A stretch of 64,000 bases of DNA, taken from assembly GCA_050289485.1 (NCBI GenBank), contig JBNKFV010000003.1, positions 1-64,000 of the forward strand, given 5' to 3'. Origin of the DNA: JBNKFV01 sp050289485 (GTDB lineage Bacteria > Pseudomonadota > Gammaproteobacteria > Pseudomonadales > Cellvibrionaceae). Every line of letters begins with the position of its first letter. Position 1 is the first letter of the stretch. Positions 17,801-26,218 of this stretch are shown piece after piece. The position numbers and the translations under genes are program-made. The notes under the pieces are model-generated. The model saw only the letters and a list, made by a program, of their open reading frames with translations. It made no database searches and was not told the origin of the DNA.

Positions 17801-18445
17801 AGTATGAAAGAGCGGCTCAACAGCGAAAAAGAAACGTTGGGCCTTTACCTGACGGGCCACCCCATCGATGAGTACCGGCAGGAGCTCAAGTATCTCACCA
17901 GTGCTGTGATTAATCAGCTGCGCCCAGAGCGTAAGAAAAAGCAGAAAGTCGCCGGGCTGGTGGTAGGCATGCGCGTGGTAAAAACCAAGCGTGGCGACAA
18001 TATGGGGATTGTTACGCTGGACGATCGTACCGGGCGTATCGATGCCACATTGTTTTCCGATACCTACAATGAACACCGCGAAAAGCTGGTGAAAGACGCC
18101 ATTTTGGTGATTGAAGGCGAAGTGAGCCACGATGATTTCAGTGGCGCTTTGAAAATGCGGGCAGACTCGGTAGAAACTCTGAGTGATGCGCGCCAGTCCA
18201 GCGTGCGCGGAGTGTACCTGAGTATCGACAGTGCACAGGTTGATCGTGGTTTTACCCAGCAGTTGGCGCAGTTTCTCCAGCCCTATCGCGATGGCCATTG
18301 CACGGTAACCTTGGAGTACCGGCGCCATGATGCTCGCGCCGAATTAGTGTTGGGTCCAGACTGGCGGGTACGCCCCACTGACGAGTTGCTGCAGTCATTG
18401 CGCAGCCAGTACGGGCGTGATCAGGTGCAGTTGTTGTATACGTAA
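14801..18445 (+). CDS. dnaE: DNA polymerase III alpha subunit
   Basis: The 1214-residue replicative polymerase catalytic subunit, somewhat longer than the roughly 1160 residues of E. coli DnaE. An N-terminal PHP domain starts at FVHLRLHTEFALADSI. The palm carries the catalytic aspartates in PDFDVDF (Asp451 and Asp453), followed by a (HhH)2 region, beta-clamp-binding/OB domain (VAGLVVGMRVVKTKRGDNMG) and C-terminal tau-binding part. GPGRGSGAGS and FNKSHSAAYA are hallmark motifs. The ribosome site is weak. It is followed by accA, as in many gammaproteobacteria; the usual upstream rnhB/lpx genes are not here. Confidence 0.98.
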   Translation: MSEQLANDHQFVHLRLHTEFALADSILRIKPLIAKVIELGMPAVAVTDPCNFYGLIKFYNAAIGAGIKPICGADFWVASQQADGNPSLITLLAMNTRGYKNITELISLGYQKGQKHDVPYLQRSWISERTEGVIALSGGKWGEVGNALLSGRRYQAEEMLKSWMAEFPSRFYLELQRTGRDNDEEYLHAAVDLAAELGCPVVATNDVRFLKQDEFEVHEARVCIGEGRALDDPRRERRYSDQQYLRSPEEMWELFKDIPEALINTVEIAKRCNVDIELGTYYLPDYPIPDGFESDSFFQQRIDYATLEARAKKAMEEKWAGREHENEYADMLRTNVFFEKISYEGLYDRLRTILPDPNAADYQVRLKEYTDRLQFELDIIMQMGFPGYFLIVMDFIQWAKDHDIPVGPGRGSGAGSLVAYAQKITDLDPLQYDLLFERFLNPERVSMPDFDVDFCMDNRDQVISYVADNYGRDAVSQIITFGTMAAKAVVRDVARVQGKSYGLADKLSKMIPMDVGMTLQKAYEQEEVLREFLANDDDAQEIWDMAKQLEGVTRNVGKHAGGVVIAPTKLTDFAPLYCDEAGAGLVTQYDKNDVEAAGLVKFDFLGLRTLTIIDWAVKMVDRQRARRGEEPLDINHIPLDDAPTFRLLKDAKTTAVFQLESRGMKDLIKRLQPDNVEDMIALVALFRPGPLQSGMVDDFINRKHGRAEVAYPDAKYQHDKLKPILEPTYGVIVYQEQVMQIAQELAGYSLGGADLLRRAMGKKKPEEMAKQRSTFADGAASQGVDPDLAMKIFDLVEKFAGYGFNKSHSAAYAIVSYQTAWLKTHYPSEFMAATMSSDMDNTDKVVTFIEECRQMGRMPLPPDVNRGDFMFTVDDEDHIIYGLGAIKGLGEGPVESIMQARKDGPFTDLFDFCARVDSRKVNKRALEALVRSGALDSIGPSVDLDYDRAVLFAAIPEAVKTAEQSAANANAGMQDLFGEVAPVAGADGDVYKDFAHVKPWSMKERLNSEKETLGLYLTGHPIDEYRQELKYLTSAVINQLRPERKKKQKVAGLVVGMRVVKTKRGDNMGIVTLDDRTGRIDATLFSDTYNEHREKLVKDAILVIEGEVSHDDFSGALKMRADSVETLSDARQSSVRGVYLSIDSAQVDRGFTQQLAQFLQPYRDGHCTVTLEYRRHDARAELVLGPDWRVRPTDELLQSLRSQYGRDQVQLLYT

Positions 18446-18655
18446 GCGGTGCTCTGGTTTCGAGATGACTCTCCTACAACAGCTTAACCACATTGTTGCG
18501 GCCCTTTAACTCGACGACTGGCACCTTTTCGCGTATCTTTATGCCCCCTTATAGATGGGCGTCGGGCAGAGCTTGTGAGTGTGAACAGGCCTCAGCACCG
18601 GAGCCGCAAAATTAATACTAGACGCAAGCAAAATGCCCCATAGGGTAAGGTATCT

Positions 18656-19606
18656 ATGAACCCAAATTACCTCGATTTTGAACAGCCAATTGCTGAACTA
18701 GAAGCCAAGATCGAAGAGCTGCAGCTGGTCGGCAGTGACAATGACCTTAATATCGCAGAAGAAATTGATAACTTGCGACAAAAGAGCCATAAGCTGACCG
18801 AGAAAATCTACGCCAACCTCAGTGCCTGGGAAGTGGTAAAGGTTGCCCGTCATCCACAGCGCCCTTATGCCGCTGACTATATCAAACGCATATTTACCGA
18901 CTGGGACGAACTGCACGGCGATCGCCATTTTGGTGACGACAACGCTATTATCGGTGGTGTTGGCCGTTTGGATGGTCGCCCCGTGATGGTCATTGGCGAA
19001 GAAAAAGGCCGCAGTGTAAAAGAAAAAGTGGCCCGCAACTTTGGTATGCCCAAGCCAGAAGGTTACCGCAAGGCATTGCGCCTGATGGAAATGGCTGAGC
19101 GTTTTAAAATGCCGGTGCTGACATTGATCGACACCCCGGGGGCGTACCCCGGTATCGATAGTGAAGAGCGGGGCATCTCTGAATCTATCGCCCAAAACCT
19201 CGCGGTTATGTCACGTTTGCGCACACCCATTATCTGTACGGTGATTGGTGAAGGTTCTTCCGGTGGTGCTTTGGCGATTGGGGTGGGTGACCATCTCAAT
19301 ATGCTGCAATATGCAACCTACTTTGTGATTTCGCCAGAAGGTTGTGCCAACATCATCTGGAAAACCGTCGACAAAGCACCATTGGCGGCAGAGGCGATGG
19401 GGGTGACGTCAAGCATCTTAGAAAACCTGGGTATTGTGGATGAAACCATTGCAGAGCCATTAGGCGGTGCCCATCGCGATATCGATGCCATGGCGGGCAA
19501 ACTCAAAGAGCGTTTATCAGCGCAACTGGATGACTTGGTAGATATGCCTATCGATGAGCTGGTTAACAAGCGTTACGAGCGTATTCTTAAATACGGTACG
19601 CCCTGA
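18656..19606 (+). CDS. accA: Acetyl-CoA carboxylase carboxyltransferase alpha subunit
   Basis: A 316-residue subunit of the carboxyltransferase that forms malonyl-CoA, the first committed step of fatty-acid synthesis, with AccD as partner. The sequence is canonical throughout: MNPNYLDFEQPIAELEAKIE at the start, then GDRHFGDD, MPKPEGYRKALRLM, DTPGAYPGIDSEERGISESI and GEGSSGGALAIGVGD, the last forming the oxyanion region. TAGGGTAAGG precedes the ATG. It follows dnaE after 210 bp and ends in a strong bidirectional terminator. Confidence 0.98.
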   Translation: MNPNYLDFEQPIAELEAKIEELQLVGSDNDLNIAEEIDNLRQKSHKLTEKIYANLSAWEVVKVARHPQRPYAADYIKRIFTDWDELHGDRHFGDDNAIIGGVGRLDGRPVMVIGEEKGRSVKEKVARNFGMPKPEGYRKALRLMEMAERFKMPVLTLIDTPGAYPGIDSEERGISESIAQNLAVMSRLRTPIICTVIGEGSSGGALAIGVGDHLNMLQYATYFVISPEGCANIIWKTVDKAPLAAEAMGVTSSILENLGIVDETIAEPLGGAHRDIDAMAGKLKERLSAQLDDLVDMPIDELVNKRYERILKYGTP

Positions 19607-19627
19607 TCAATAAGCGATTGTTTCCAT

Positions 19628-19665
19628 CCATAAAAAAAGCAGCCAACGGGCTGCTTTTTTTATGG
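19628..19665. terminator. Bidirectional terminator between accA and the J-like/RDD gene
   Basis: A perfect palindrome of the type CCATAAAAAAAGCAGCC...GGGCTGCTTTTTTTATGG. The GC stem AGCAGCC/GGCTGCT is flanked by A7 and T7 runs, so it can terminate transcription from both sides of this convergent pair. Confidence 0.93.
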
Positions 19666-19689
19666 ATGATTACATGAGGTTGCGAGTGG

Positions 19690-20838
19690 TCAGGTGCGAC
19701 GAATTACCAGCGACAGGCTGAGCTTGTCGTGCAGCAGGCGGCCGTCCCAGCCAAATAGATTAATCCATACCGTAATTTTGAAGCCGGCCAGGCTCAATAG
19801 AAACAGCAGGTGGCGCCAGTAGGCATGTAGCAGGTTGAGGCGTTTGCCCTTGCGTGACGTTACTTTCAGGCCAAACAGTACTTTTGCCGGAGTACCTTGC
19901 AACGGTGACGCTTCCAGCAGTGGCACAAAGCCAGCATAAACGGCGATGGCATACATCACGCCCAGGACTGTGTCGTCACCGGTAAAGGCGGTACAGAAAA
20001 ACAGCAATACCAACATATCGACTAAAGTGGAAAACAGCCGTCCGTAGTAGCCAGCAAATACCATGGGCCCTGGATGGTGTTTGGGGGTGGTCCATTGAAG
20101 GCCTTTAGGTTTAGGCGCCTCGGCCTGTGAGCATTGGTTCAGCAGACGCGTGCTGGCCTCATCGCCAAAAATAGCCTCAAGGCGCAGGTGGTCGTCGGTC
20201 CAGCGAAAGTATTGATTGAGGTGCGCCAGCAGGTCGTCGCGCTGTTCCAGCTTGGAACGGTATTGATTGAAAAAGTTTTTCAGTCTTTCAAATAAGTAAT
20301 CGGAGAAATCGTTTTTAAATTCCAGGTCGTAGAGGGCGTCGTGGCCATCAAGAAACTGCCAATGCTCAATGCTCGCCGACTTCACGGTGGCTGCCAATGC
20401 CTCGTCAGTTTGCTGGGCAAGCCACTGCCATGACTCGCGCAGGTAGGCAATGCGTTTATCTTCGGCTGTGTCTGGCGCTGGCTGCTGGATTGGGGCTTCA
20501 CTGCTTTTGGGCGCGCCTTCAATGTAAGCGGGTTCTAACGCGGCGGTAGCCGTGTCGTCGGTTGCGTCGGGCACGATGTTGGTCGCGGGCTCGATCGGCT
20601 CTGCCAGTGTTTGTGTGCCGCTTGCCTGAGCAGGTTCTTCTGCATGGGGTTCCTGTTCATGCCCTTGCGCGGCACGCCAGTCTATTTCGTGCAGGCAGGT
20701 TTTATAGGCTGCGTGCAGGGCTGCAAAGCCTGTGGGGTTTTCGTCGGGCTTATTCAGTTTCAACAGGGCCGCATAGGCCTGTTTAACCTGGCGCTTGTTG
20801 GTTGTGGGGGCGAGCTGCAGGGTTTCCCAATGTGTCAT
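19690..20838 (-). CDS. J-like N-terminal domain fused to RDD membrane domain
   Basis: A 382-residue protein. The N-terminus (MTHWETLQLAPTTNKRQVKQ then AYAALLKLNKPDENP) has the helical spacing of a J domain, but the essential HPD tripeptide reads KPD (Lys30-Pro31-Asp32). A variable linker rich in Glu/Ala/Pro (about 60-130) is followed by a soluble helical segment. A C-terminal RDD-type membrane domain (about 255-380) begins GPMVFAGYYGRLFSTLVDML and has three or more membrane helices. Its start overlaps the Hsp70 stop by ATGA, so translation is coupled. It is analogous to the membrane-anchored DjlB/DjlC partners of HscC in E. coli. Whether the KPD form still stimulates ATPase activity is unclear. 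Confidence 0.8.
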   Translation of the reverse strand: MTHWETLQLAPTTNKRQVKQAYAALLKLNKPDENPTGFAALHAAYKTCLHEIDWRAAQGHEQEPHAEEPAQASGTQTLAEPIEPATNIVPDATDDTATAALEPAYIEGAPKSSEAPIQQPAPDTAEDKRIAYLRESWQWLAQQTDEALAATVKSASIEHWQFLDGHDALYDLEFKNDFSDYLFERLKNFFNQYRSKLEQRDDLLAHLNQYFRWTDDHLRLEAIFGDEASTRLLNQCSQAEAPKPKGLQWTTPKHHPGPMVFAGYYGRLFSTLVDMLVLLFFCTAFTGDDTVLGVMYAIAVYAGFVPLLEASPLQGTPAKVLFGLKVTSRKGKRLNLLHAYWRHLLFLLSLAGFKITVWINLFGWDGRLLHDKLSLSLVIRRT

Positions 20839-22538
20839 GTGAAAAGGTTTTCCTGCTCCAACTCGTCGAGAATCTCTTTTAAACGTTCGGCGTAGCGTTG
20901 AATCTCTTTCGGGTTTTGGCGTTCGAGTATCTGTTCGAAATCGCCGATCAAATGGCCGATAGACTCACGTCGGTCGTCGATCGATGCCTCATACAGCCGC
21001 TCGGCACGGGCGATTAAATGGCGATTTTCTTCGGTTTCCCGTGGGTGAAACTTGAGTTTTTCGAGTTTGCTGCGCGACGCTTCAATGTCGCGGTCAGACA
21101 AGGCCGTTGGTGAATTAACAATGGTTTTTTGATAGCTGCGGCCGGTGGAATTCACTACGACATCGACTTCGAGTAGGCCGTTCATGTCGTAACTGAAACG
21201 CACGTTGACGGTTTCTTTGCCGGCCAAGTTTTTGGGCACTTTGGCTTCCAGCTCGCCTAAAAAAATATTATTTTTGGCCAGCCGTGATTCGCCTTGATAG
21301 ATCCCTATCGAGAGCGTTGTCTGGTTGTCTGTTACGGTCTGCAGGGTTTTTTCGATACTCACGGGCACAACGGTATTGCGCTCGATAATGGGTAGAAACA
21401 AATTGCCCTGCTTGTTGCTTTTGTCAGCTTCGTTGACGATATCGGTGCCCAGTGAGTAAGGGCACACGTCGGTGAGCACTACATCGTCAAGGTCGGCATT
21501 CTTTGCGCGCAGCCCCGCCTGAATTGCTGTGCCCATGGCAACCACCAAATCGGGGTTGATATTGCCCGACGGCATACGCCGAAACATTTTACTCACCAGT
21601 GATCGCAGCGGCTGCATACGGGTAGCACCACCTACCAGGATCACTTGGTCTATATCGGCAAGTGTAGTGTTGCTGTCTCTAAGGGTGCGTTCGATCGGCG
21701 CCTGAATACGTTGTAGCAAAGGCAGGCACAGACTTTCGAAGCGTTCCCGATTGATTTTCCAGGGTTGCGTCTGCGTTTTTACAGCACTTTCCAGGACGGC
21801 TTCCTGCTTGCTGCCCAGGGCGTGCTTCACCTGATTGATGGTGCTGTAGAGTTGCTGTTTTTGGTTGGCGGTAAGTGTGTTGCCGTCGATAGTGTTATCG
21901 GTACAAAAGGCGGTTAGCAGTACTTGGGTGAAGTCTTCACCGCCCAGGAAGTTATCGCCAGACGATGCATGAACTTCGATAACCCCGGAAAAGTATTCCA
22001 CCAACGACACATCGAAGGTCCCGCCGCCGAGGTCAAGCACAATAAACTGGCAGGCCTGGTCACTATCTTGCAGACCATAGGCCATGGCGGCGGCAGTGGG
22101 TTCATTAATCAAACGCTCTACCTTAAGGCCGGCCAGCTCGCCGGCTTGTTGTGTGGCTTTGCGCTGTACGTCGTTAAAGTAAGCTGGCACGCTGATCACT
22201 GCCTGGTCGATGGTATGGTCAAGGTAGGCTTCGGCGTCTTCTTTAAGCGAGCGCAACACCAACGCCGAAAGCTCCACGGCGCTGAAATCACGTTTGCCCA
22301 GCCGAAAACGCTGCTGGGTGCCCATGGCGCGCTTGAAGGTAGCTGTGGTGAGTTGACTGTGGCTGATTAAGCGGTGTTTGGCGGTATCGCCAACCAGTAT
22401 TTCGCCGCTATCATCCATGCCCACGACGGAGGGGGTCAGGGTGTGACCGAGGCGGTTTGGAATTAACAGGGCTTCACCATTTTGCCAGATAGCGCAGGCA
22501 CTGTTAGTGGTGCCCAGATCGATTCCCAGAATAGTCAT
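20835..22538 (-). CDS. hscC: Hsp70 family chaperone, HscC type
   Basis: A 567-residue short Hsp70. The nucleotide-binding domain begins MTILGIDLGTTNSACAIW and has VISVPAYFNDVQRKAT, LINEPTAAAMAYGL, VLDLGGGTFDVSLVE and VILVGGATRMQPL, all catalytic or nucleotide contacts. The substrate-binding domain is present but the C-terminal lid is shortened, as in HscC rather than DnaK. AAGGAAA precedes the ATG. The downstream gene encodes a membrane-anchored J-like protein and overlaps it by 4 bp, matching the known HscC/J-protein pairing. Clients are unknown. Confidence 0.93.
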   Translation of the reverse strand: MTILGIDLGTTNSACAIWQNGEALLIPNRLGHTLTPSVVGMDDSGEILVGDTAKHRLISHSQLTTATFKRAMGTQQRFRLGKRDFSAVELSALVLRSLKEDAEAYLDHTIDQAVISVPAYFNDVQRKATQQAGELAGLKVERLINEPTAAAMAYGLQDSDQACQFIVLDLGGGTFDVSLVEYFSGVIEVHASSGDNFLGGEDFTQVLLTAFCTDNTIDGNTLTANQKQQLYSTINQVKHALGSKQEAVLESAVKTQTQPWKINRERFESLCLPLLQRIQAPIERTLRDSNTTLADIDQVILVGGATRMQPLRSLVSKMFRRMPSGNINPDLVVAMGTAIQAGLRAKNADLDDVVLTDVCPYSLGTDIVNEADKSNKQGNLFLPIIERNTVVPVSIEKTLQTVTDNQTTLSIGIYQGESRLAKNNIFLGELEAKVPKNLAGKETVNVRFSYDMNGLLEVDVVVNSTGRSYQKTIVNSPTALSDRDIEASRSKLEKLKFHPRETEENRHLIARAERLYEASIDDRRESIGHLIGDFEQILERQNPKEIQRYAERLKEILDELEQENLFT

Positions 22539-22651
22539 GTGCTTTCCTTAGTCTGTGATTTTGGTGACACGATATTTTGGCGGGATGTACGGGGGCGATC
22601 AAGTCTAATGGGTCTTTGCGGTGATGTGTTCATACAAACGGTGCCTTCTAT

Positions 22652-22681
22652 TTAACCCGGCAAGCATTATTGCCAGGTTAA
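22652..22681. repeat. Solo end-palindrome of the dispersed repeat
   Basis: TAACCCGGCAA and TTGCCAGGTTA, with one mismatch, surround GCATTA. This equals the left-end palindrome of the full copies (compare TTAACCCGGCAAGAATCATT in copy C). It lies between hscC and the glycan operon. Confidence 0.7.
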
Positions 22682-22794
22682 TCGCGTTGCCGATCGGTTG
22701 GTGTTGGACGCTAATTGAATGGGTTATCGACGAGGAGCCAGGTAACTAGGGCTGGTCGGGTGGCATTTTCTATCGCACCGCAGACTGCATTCAG

Positions 22795-23805
22795 TTAGGC
22801 CTGGCGGTTTTTTCGCAGTTGCTTATTCAGCCGCCACTGTCCTTCCAGCCATTGCGGGGTTAAATAGAGCGCGCGTAGCGCCCATTGGCGCAGCTCGTCG
22901 GCACGGTTCTCGGGAATTGTATGGCTGTTGTCACAGTAGCGCCGATACAACCGTTGCCAGCCTTTAAATGATAAATAGGTAATCCTGCCCTTGAGGCGGT
23001 TGGCACGTTCGTTACCGGTAAACTTGGAATTTAACCCCAAGCCAATATCTTCTGGCGCTCCAACGACAAGGTTATTGGCAAAGCACAGGTCGCTGGCGCG
23101 CTGTAGGGCTGCCGAATGGTGATGCATATGCTGCAACTGCAGTGTCTGATCAAATTGTTGCAGTGCGCTGAGCCAGAGTTTTTGCGTACAGTCGAGCTGA
23201 AAATACGGTGCTCCGGCATATTGCTGCTGACCGTGCAGGGCGGGGTCAAAGGGATAGTCTGGGTACAGAGGAAAGTTCCACAGTGCCAGTACGTCCTCAG
23301 TCAGACCAAAGTAGAAAAAATCGCAGGCATGAAACAATACCCGCATTCCTTTAGCGTATTCGCGGGTAAAGGTGTTGTTTACTACCACTCGCTCTTGCAG
23401 AAAGCGATAGTCTGGGTGGCGGGCGGGAAATGCTTGCTGCAGAGTTTTAAACTGGTCACTGGTTAAGAAATTATCTGACCTCAACTTCATGGCGTAGCGG
23501 GTTTGCACGCGCTTAAGCCCTTCCACCGACGATACGATCTGGCGATTATTGTTAACTTTGGCTGGTGTGCCATCTTCCAAATAGCGATTGATATTCGGGC
23601 CTGGGTCGTCACAAATCACCAGGTCATCGTAATCAAGGCCTTCAAGGTTTTGCTTTGGCCAAGTGGACAAAATTATTTTTGCCCCGGGTAAATGAGTGCG
23701 AACACTCGCCAGCGACCGGTGCGTAATACCTTCGTCCATTGGGCGGTCGGCGCGGGCCTGTACCGGGCCTTGTACAACCACCGTAATGTTCTCGTTACTA
23801 ATCAT
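22795..23805 (-). CDS. WavE family lipopolysaccharide/surface-glycan protein
   Basis: A 336-residue protein resembling the WavE family named from Vibrio cholerae LPS core genes. The N-terminus has ITVVVQGPVQ, LASVRTHLPGAKIILSTWP and LDYDDLVICDDPGP, followed by NNNRQIVSSVEGLKRVQTRY and AMKLRSDNF, the last resembling a glycosyltransferase metal/nucleotide site. A CAGGAAA ribosome site precedes the ATG. It is the last gene of a four-gene minus-strand operon and is presumed to transfer or assemble a sugar onto a cell-surface glycan. Donor and acceptor are unknown. Confidence 0.82.
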   Translation of the reverse strand: MISNENITVVVQGPVQARADRPMDEGITHRSLASVRTHLPGAKIILSTWPKQNLEGLDYDDLVICDDPGPNINRYLEDGTPAKVNNNRQIVSSVEGLKRVQTRYAMKLRSDNFLTSDQFKTLQQAFPARHPDYRFLQERVVVNNTFTREYAKGMRVLFHACDFFYFGLTEDVLALWNFPLYPDYPFDPALHGQQQYAGAPYFQLDCTQKLWLSALQQFDQTLQLQHMHHHSAALQRASDLCFANNLVVGAPEDIGLGLNSKFTGNERANRLKGRITYLSFKGWQRLYRRYCDNSHTIPENRADELRQWALRALYLTPQWLEGQWRLNKQLRKNRQA

Positions 23806-23836
23806 TGTCTATTTTCCTGCTGTTCCTTTCTACTGC

Positions 23837-24604
23837 TTACTTGTGGCTTTCTTGGCAGGTTTCCGCTGCGACAGGTACCCAGCTTTTTCTCTCTAAGCAG
23901 TCCCGGTATTCATCGGGTGTACCACAGAAAATAACAGCGTCATTTTCTATGACTGAAAAGCGAATGTCGTCACCTTGCGCAATAGCAAGGTTGTACATTG
24001 GCGCAATATATTGTTCACCGCCGGTTAACTGCTGGGTGTCCAGCTGGTTATATTGTTGGTAATAGTGTTTATAAGCTGTGGCGCTGGCCCAGTAATACAG
24101 ACCTGTGCAGCAGTATTCGGAAATTTCCTGTTTTTCTGCCGTGCGTTTTACACGGTCAGAGAAGGGCGCAAGCGGCTCTACATTGCTCCAGTTCTTACCA
24201 CTGCCGATAAATGTCTCAAGGTAGCCAGAAGCTACACCACAAAAATGCGGCTTGGTGTAACCGGGCCGAAAGGTATCAATATTAAATATATACAAATCCT
24301 CGGCACTGTATTTTTCCAAGGCCAGGGCGACAGTTTCTGCTTGGCCACGAGTAGGTTGGTCGAGTACAAAGATATCCACGTCTTGAATACCGAGGCGCGA
24401 GCTTTCTCTACGTACAAAGTTTACCGAGTCGAACTCATCTTCCCGCACGATAAATAAAAACCGATCGCTGGAAAAATAGGCGGAAAAACTGTTGACTGCA
24501 TGGGCAAATAGTGTGTCACCGTGGGCCTGTAGTTGAAATTTCGGCAAGGTAAAGCCGGCACGAAAAAAGCGCGACGACAGTCCAGCCATAGGGATTACAA
24601 ACAT
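23837..24604 (-). CDS. Nucleotidyltransferase family protein
   Basis: A 255-residue single-domain protein beginning MFVIPMAGLSSRFFRAGFTL followed by PKFQL. This keeps the nucleotidyltransferase signature (MAG-x-SSRF...PKF), so the active site looks intact. LYIFNIDTFRPGY provides a plausible metal-binding Asp. Such enzymes activate sugar phosphates or small phosphorylated compounds as UDP-, GDP- or CDP-linked donors. It overlaps the preceding fusion gene by 10 bp, so the two are translationally coupled. I infer it activates the compound phosphorylated by the kinase half of its neighbour. Confidence 0.8.
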   Translation of the reverse strand: MFVIPMAGLSSRFFRAGFTLPKFQLQAHGDTLFAHAVNSFSAYFSSDRFLFIVREDEFDSVNFVRRESSRLGIQDVDIFVLDQPTRGQAETVALALEKYSAEDLYIFNIDTFRPGYTKPHFCGVASGYLETFIGSGKNWSNVEPLAPFSDRVKRTAEKQEISEYCCTGLYYWASATAYKHYYQQYNQLDTQQLTGGEQYIAPMYNLAIAQGDDIRFSVIENDAVIFCGTPDEYRDCLERKSWVPVAAETCQESHK

Positions 24605-26217
24605 GAACTTGTCTCTTTCAGGGAGGTATACAATCGATACGCGTTAGCCAGCATGCTCCACTGGCGGTCGGGCCTGTCGTTGTGTAATGGTAGCATGGAC
24701 AAAAAAAGATGAATGGTGATGGCGCGCACCGCTGTGAGCTTTTCTTTGCTGTGGGCAAAAAATACATCTTCAAATGCAGCATTTATCGCCTGATGTTGGT
24801 CGCTGTCGGCATCTGTCAGCCACAAGCTGTCGTCGGTGTCCCGTCGTGCAATCAAACGCCCGGCAACGATCAGGTCATATAAACCACAGACAGAGTGATA
24901 TAGTTTGGCTAGATCATAACGGCTGTCGCCAAGCAGGGAGGGCTCGCCAGCACTGTCGAGACCACGTGGATCCAATACTTTTATTCGGCAGGTGCGGAAA
25001 TCGTACAATATATTGCTGAAGCAGAAGTCACCGTGCACTATGCTCACATCGTCCGTGCGGGCCGGAGGAATGAGTGCCCCGGTCAACTCAGCCAGGGCCA
25101 TGGGTGATGGACAGGACTTACCGTTAAACACTACCGGCGCATGGACATCGCAAAAACCGTCGGTGTGCAGTGCCTTTAAACGCGCTTGAGTTTTAGGCAG
25201 GTAAAGCGCATTCAGGCGGCCGAGATCCAACTGTGCCTTTTCAAGGGAGACGTCATGGTTGGCAGCGTTGGCACACTGGTGTAGAAAATCCTCACAGGAT
25301 ACAAAAATACTGTGCCATATCTCTTTGGTTAAACGACCAAAGACAAACAGGTCATTGAGCGGCAAATTGTAGATGTATTCCAACCCGTAAGCAGCACGAG
25401 AGTGTGTACTGTGCATCTCCAGCAGCCTGGGGGTAAAGAGCTGTAGTTCCCCCGGCAGTTTTTGAAACCAGTGCGCCTCACCCAGTACTTTTTCCTTATG
25501 CTCGCTGGTTTTACGCACAACCCGGGTGTTTATTTGTAGGGCATTAAAGCTGCGTTCAGTCGTGAACGACGCGCGTGAGCGGAAATAGGAGTTGATGTGA
25601 CCAAAGTCATACCAGTCCATTGCCTGCACATTGGTCAGTGGCCGATTCAGCCCATAGTCATTGAGTGCGGCAATGAAGTGGCCGCGGTGACGAGTGAGGC
25701 TTTGGGTCAACGCCTGGCGACTGGAAAAGGCGAAGTAGCCACTGATAACCTCTTCTCCATCCACGGCCATTTTTTCATTCAGTGTAGTCATGTGCTCTGT
25801 GGATTTTGTCGATACTACGGCACGTTGATAGAAACCGGTATTCGGGGACACGGATAACAGGTCTTCACCAGTAGGTAGTGACCGGTAAAGGGTATCACCG
25901 TGTAGGATTCGCAGGGGTTGATCTGCGAGCGAGGTCATATTCAGGCAGTAGAGCACAGATTCGCCCAAGCTTAAGCCCTCGGGTACCCGAATGAGCTGCA
26001 CTTGGTGTTGTTTAATATGGCGTTGTTCATAGTCGCTGAGGACAAAGCTTTCAGGAATGGATAAATAAATATCGTCACTGTGGCCCAGCTGCTCTGCCAG
26101 TGTCACCTGATATTCGTACAGACAGCGATTGCCTATTGGTAAAAAACTTGGTGGTAACAACCCGATTTCACTGACAAATTCACCGCTGATATAGGCGGCT
26201 GAGGTAATCAGAAACAC
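24595..26217 (-). CDS. Nucleotidyltransferase-like / APH-type kinase fusion
   Basis: A 540-residue two-domain protein. Residues 1 to about 230 align in layout with sugar nucleotidyltransferases (LPIGNRCLYEYQVTLA, LRILHGDTLY), but the glycine-rich loop is degenerate and the usual catalytic Lys of PKPLLP is replaced (PPSFLP), so this half is probably not catalytic. The C-terminal half (about 260-530) is an aminoglycoside/choline-kinase-like phosphotransferase with the catalytic loop VHGDFCFSNILYD and a metal-binding VLDPRG in place of DFG. It starts at GTG immediately after the HAD gene stop. It probably phosphorylates a small molecule for glycan decoration. Confidence 0.75.
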   Translation of the reverse strand: MFLITSAAYISGEFVSEIGLLPPSFLPIGNRCLYEYQVTLAEQLGHSDDIYLSIPESFVLSDYEQRHIKQHQVQLIRVPEGLSLGESVLYCLNMTSLADQPLRILHGDTLYRSLPTGEDLLSVSPNTGFYQRAVVSTKSTEHMTTLNEKMAVDGEEVISGYFAFSSRQALTQSLTRHRGHFIAALNDYGLNRPLTNVQAMDWYDFGHINSYFRSRASFTTERSFNALQINTRVVRKTSEHKEKVLGEAHWFQKLPGELQLFTPRLLEMHSTHSRAAYGLEYIYNLPLNDLFVFGRLTKEIWHSIFVSCEDFLHQCANAANHDVSLEKAQLDLGRLNALYLPKTQARLKALHTDGFCDVHAPVVFNGKSCPSPMALAELTGALIPPARTDDVSIVHGDFCFSNILYDFRTCRIKVLDPRGLDSAGEPSLLGDSRYDLAKLYHSVCGLYDLIVAGRLIARRDTDDSLWLTDADSDQHQAINAAFEDVFFAHSKEKLTAVRAITIHLFLSMLPLHNDRPDRQWSMLANAYRLYTSLKETSSCL

Positions 26218-26218
26218 C

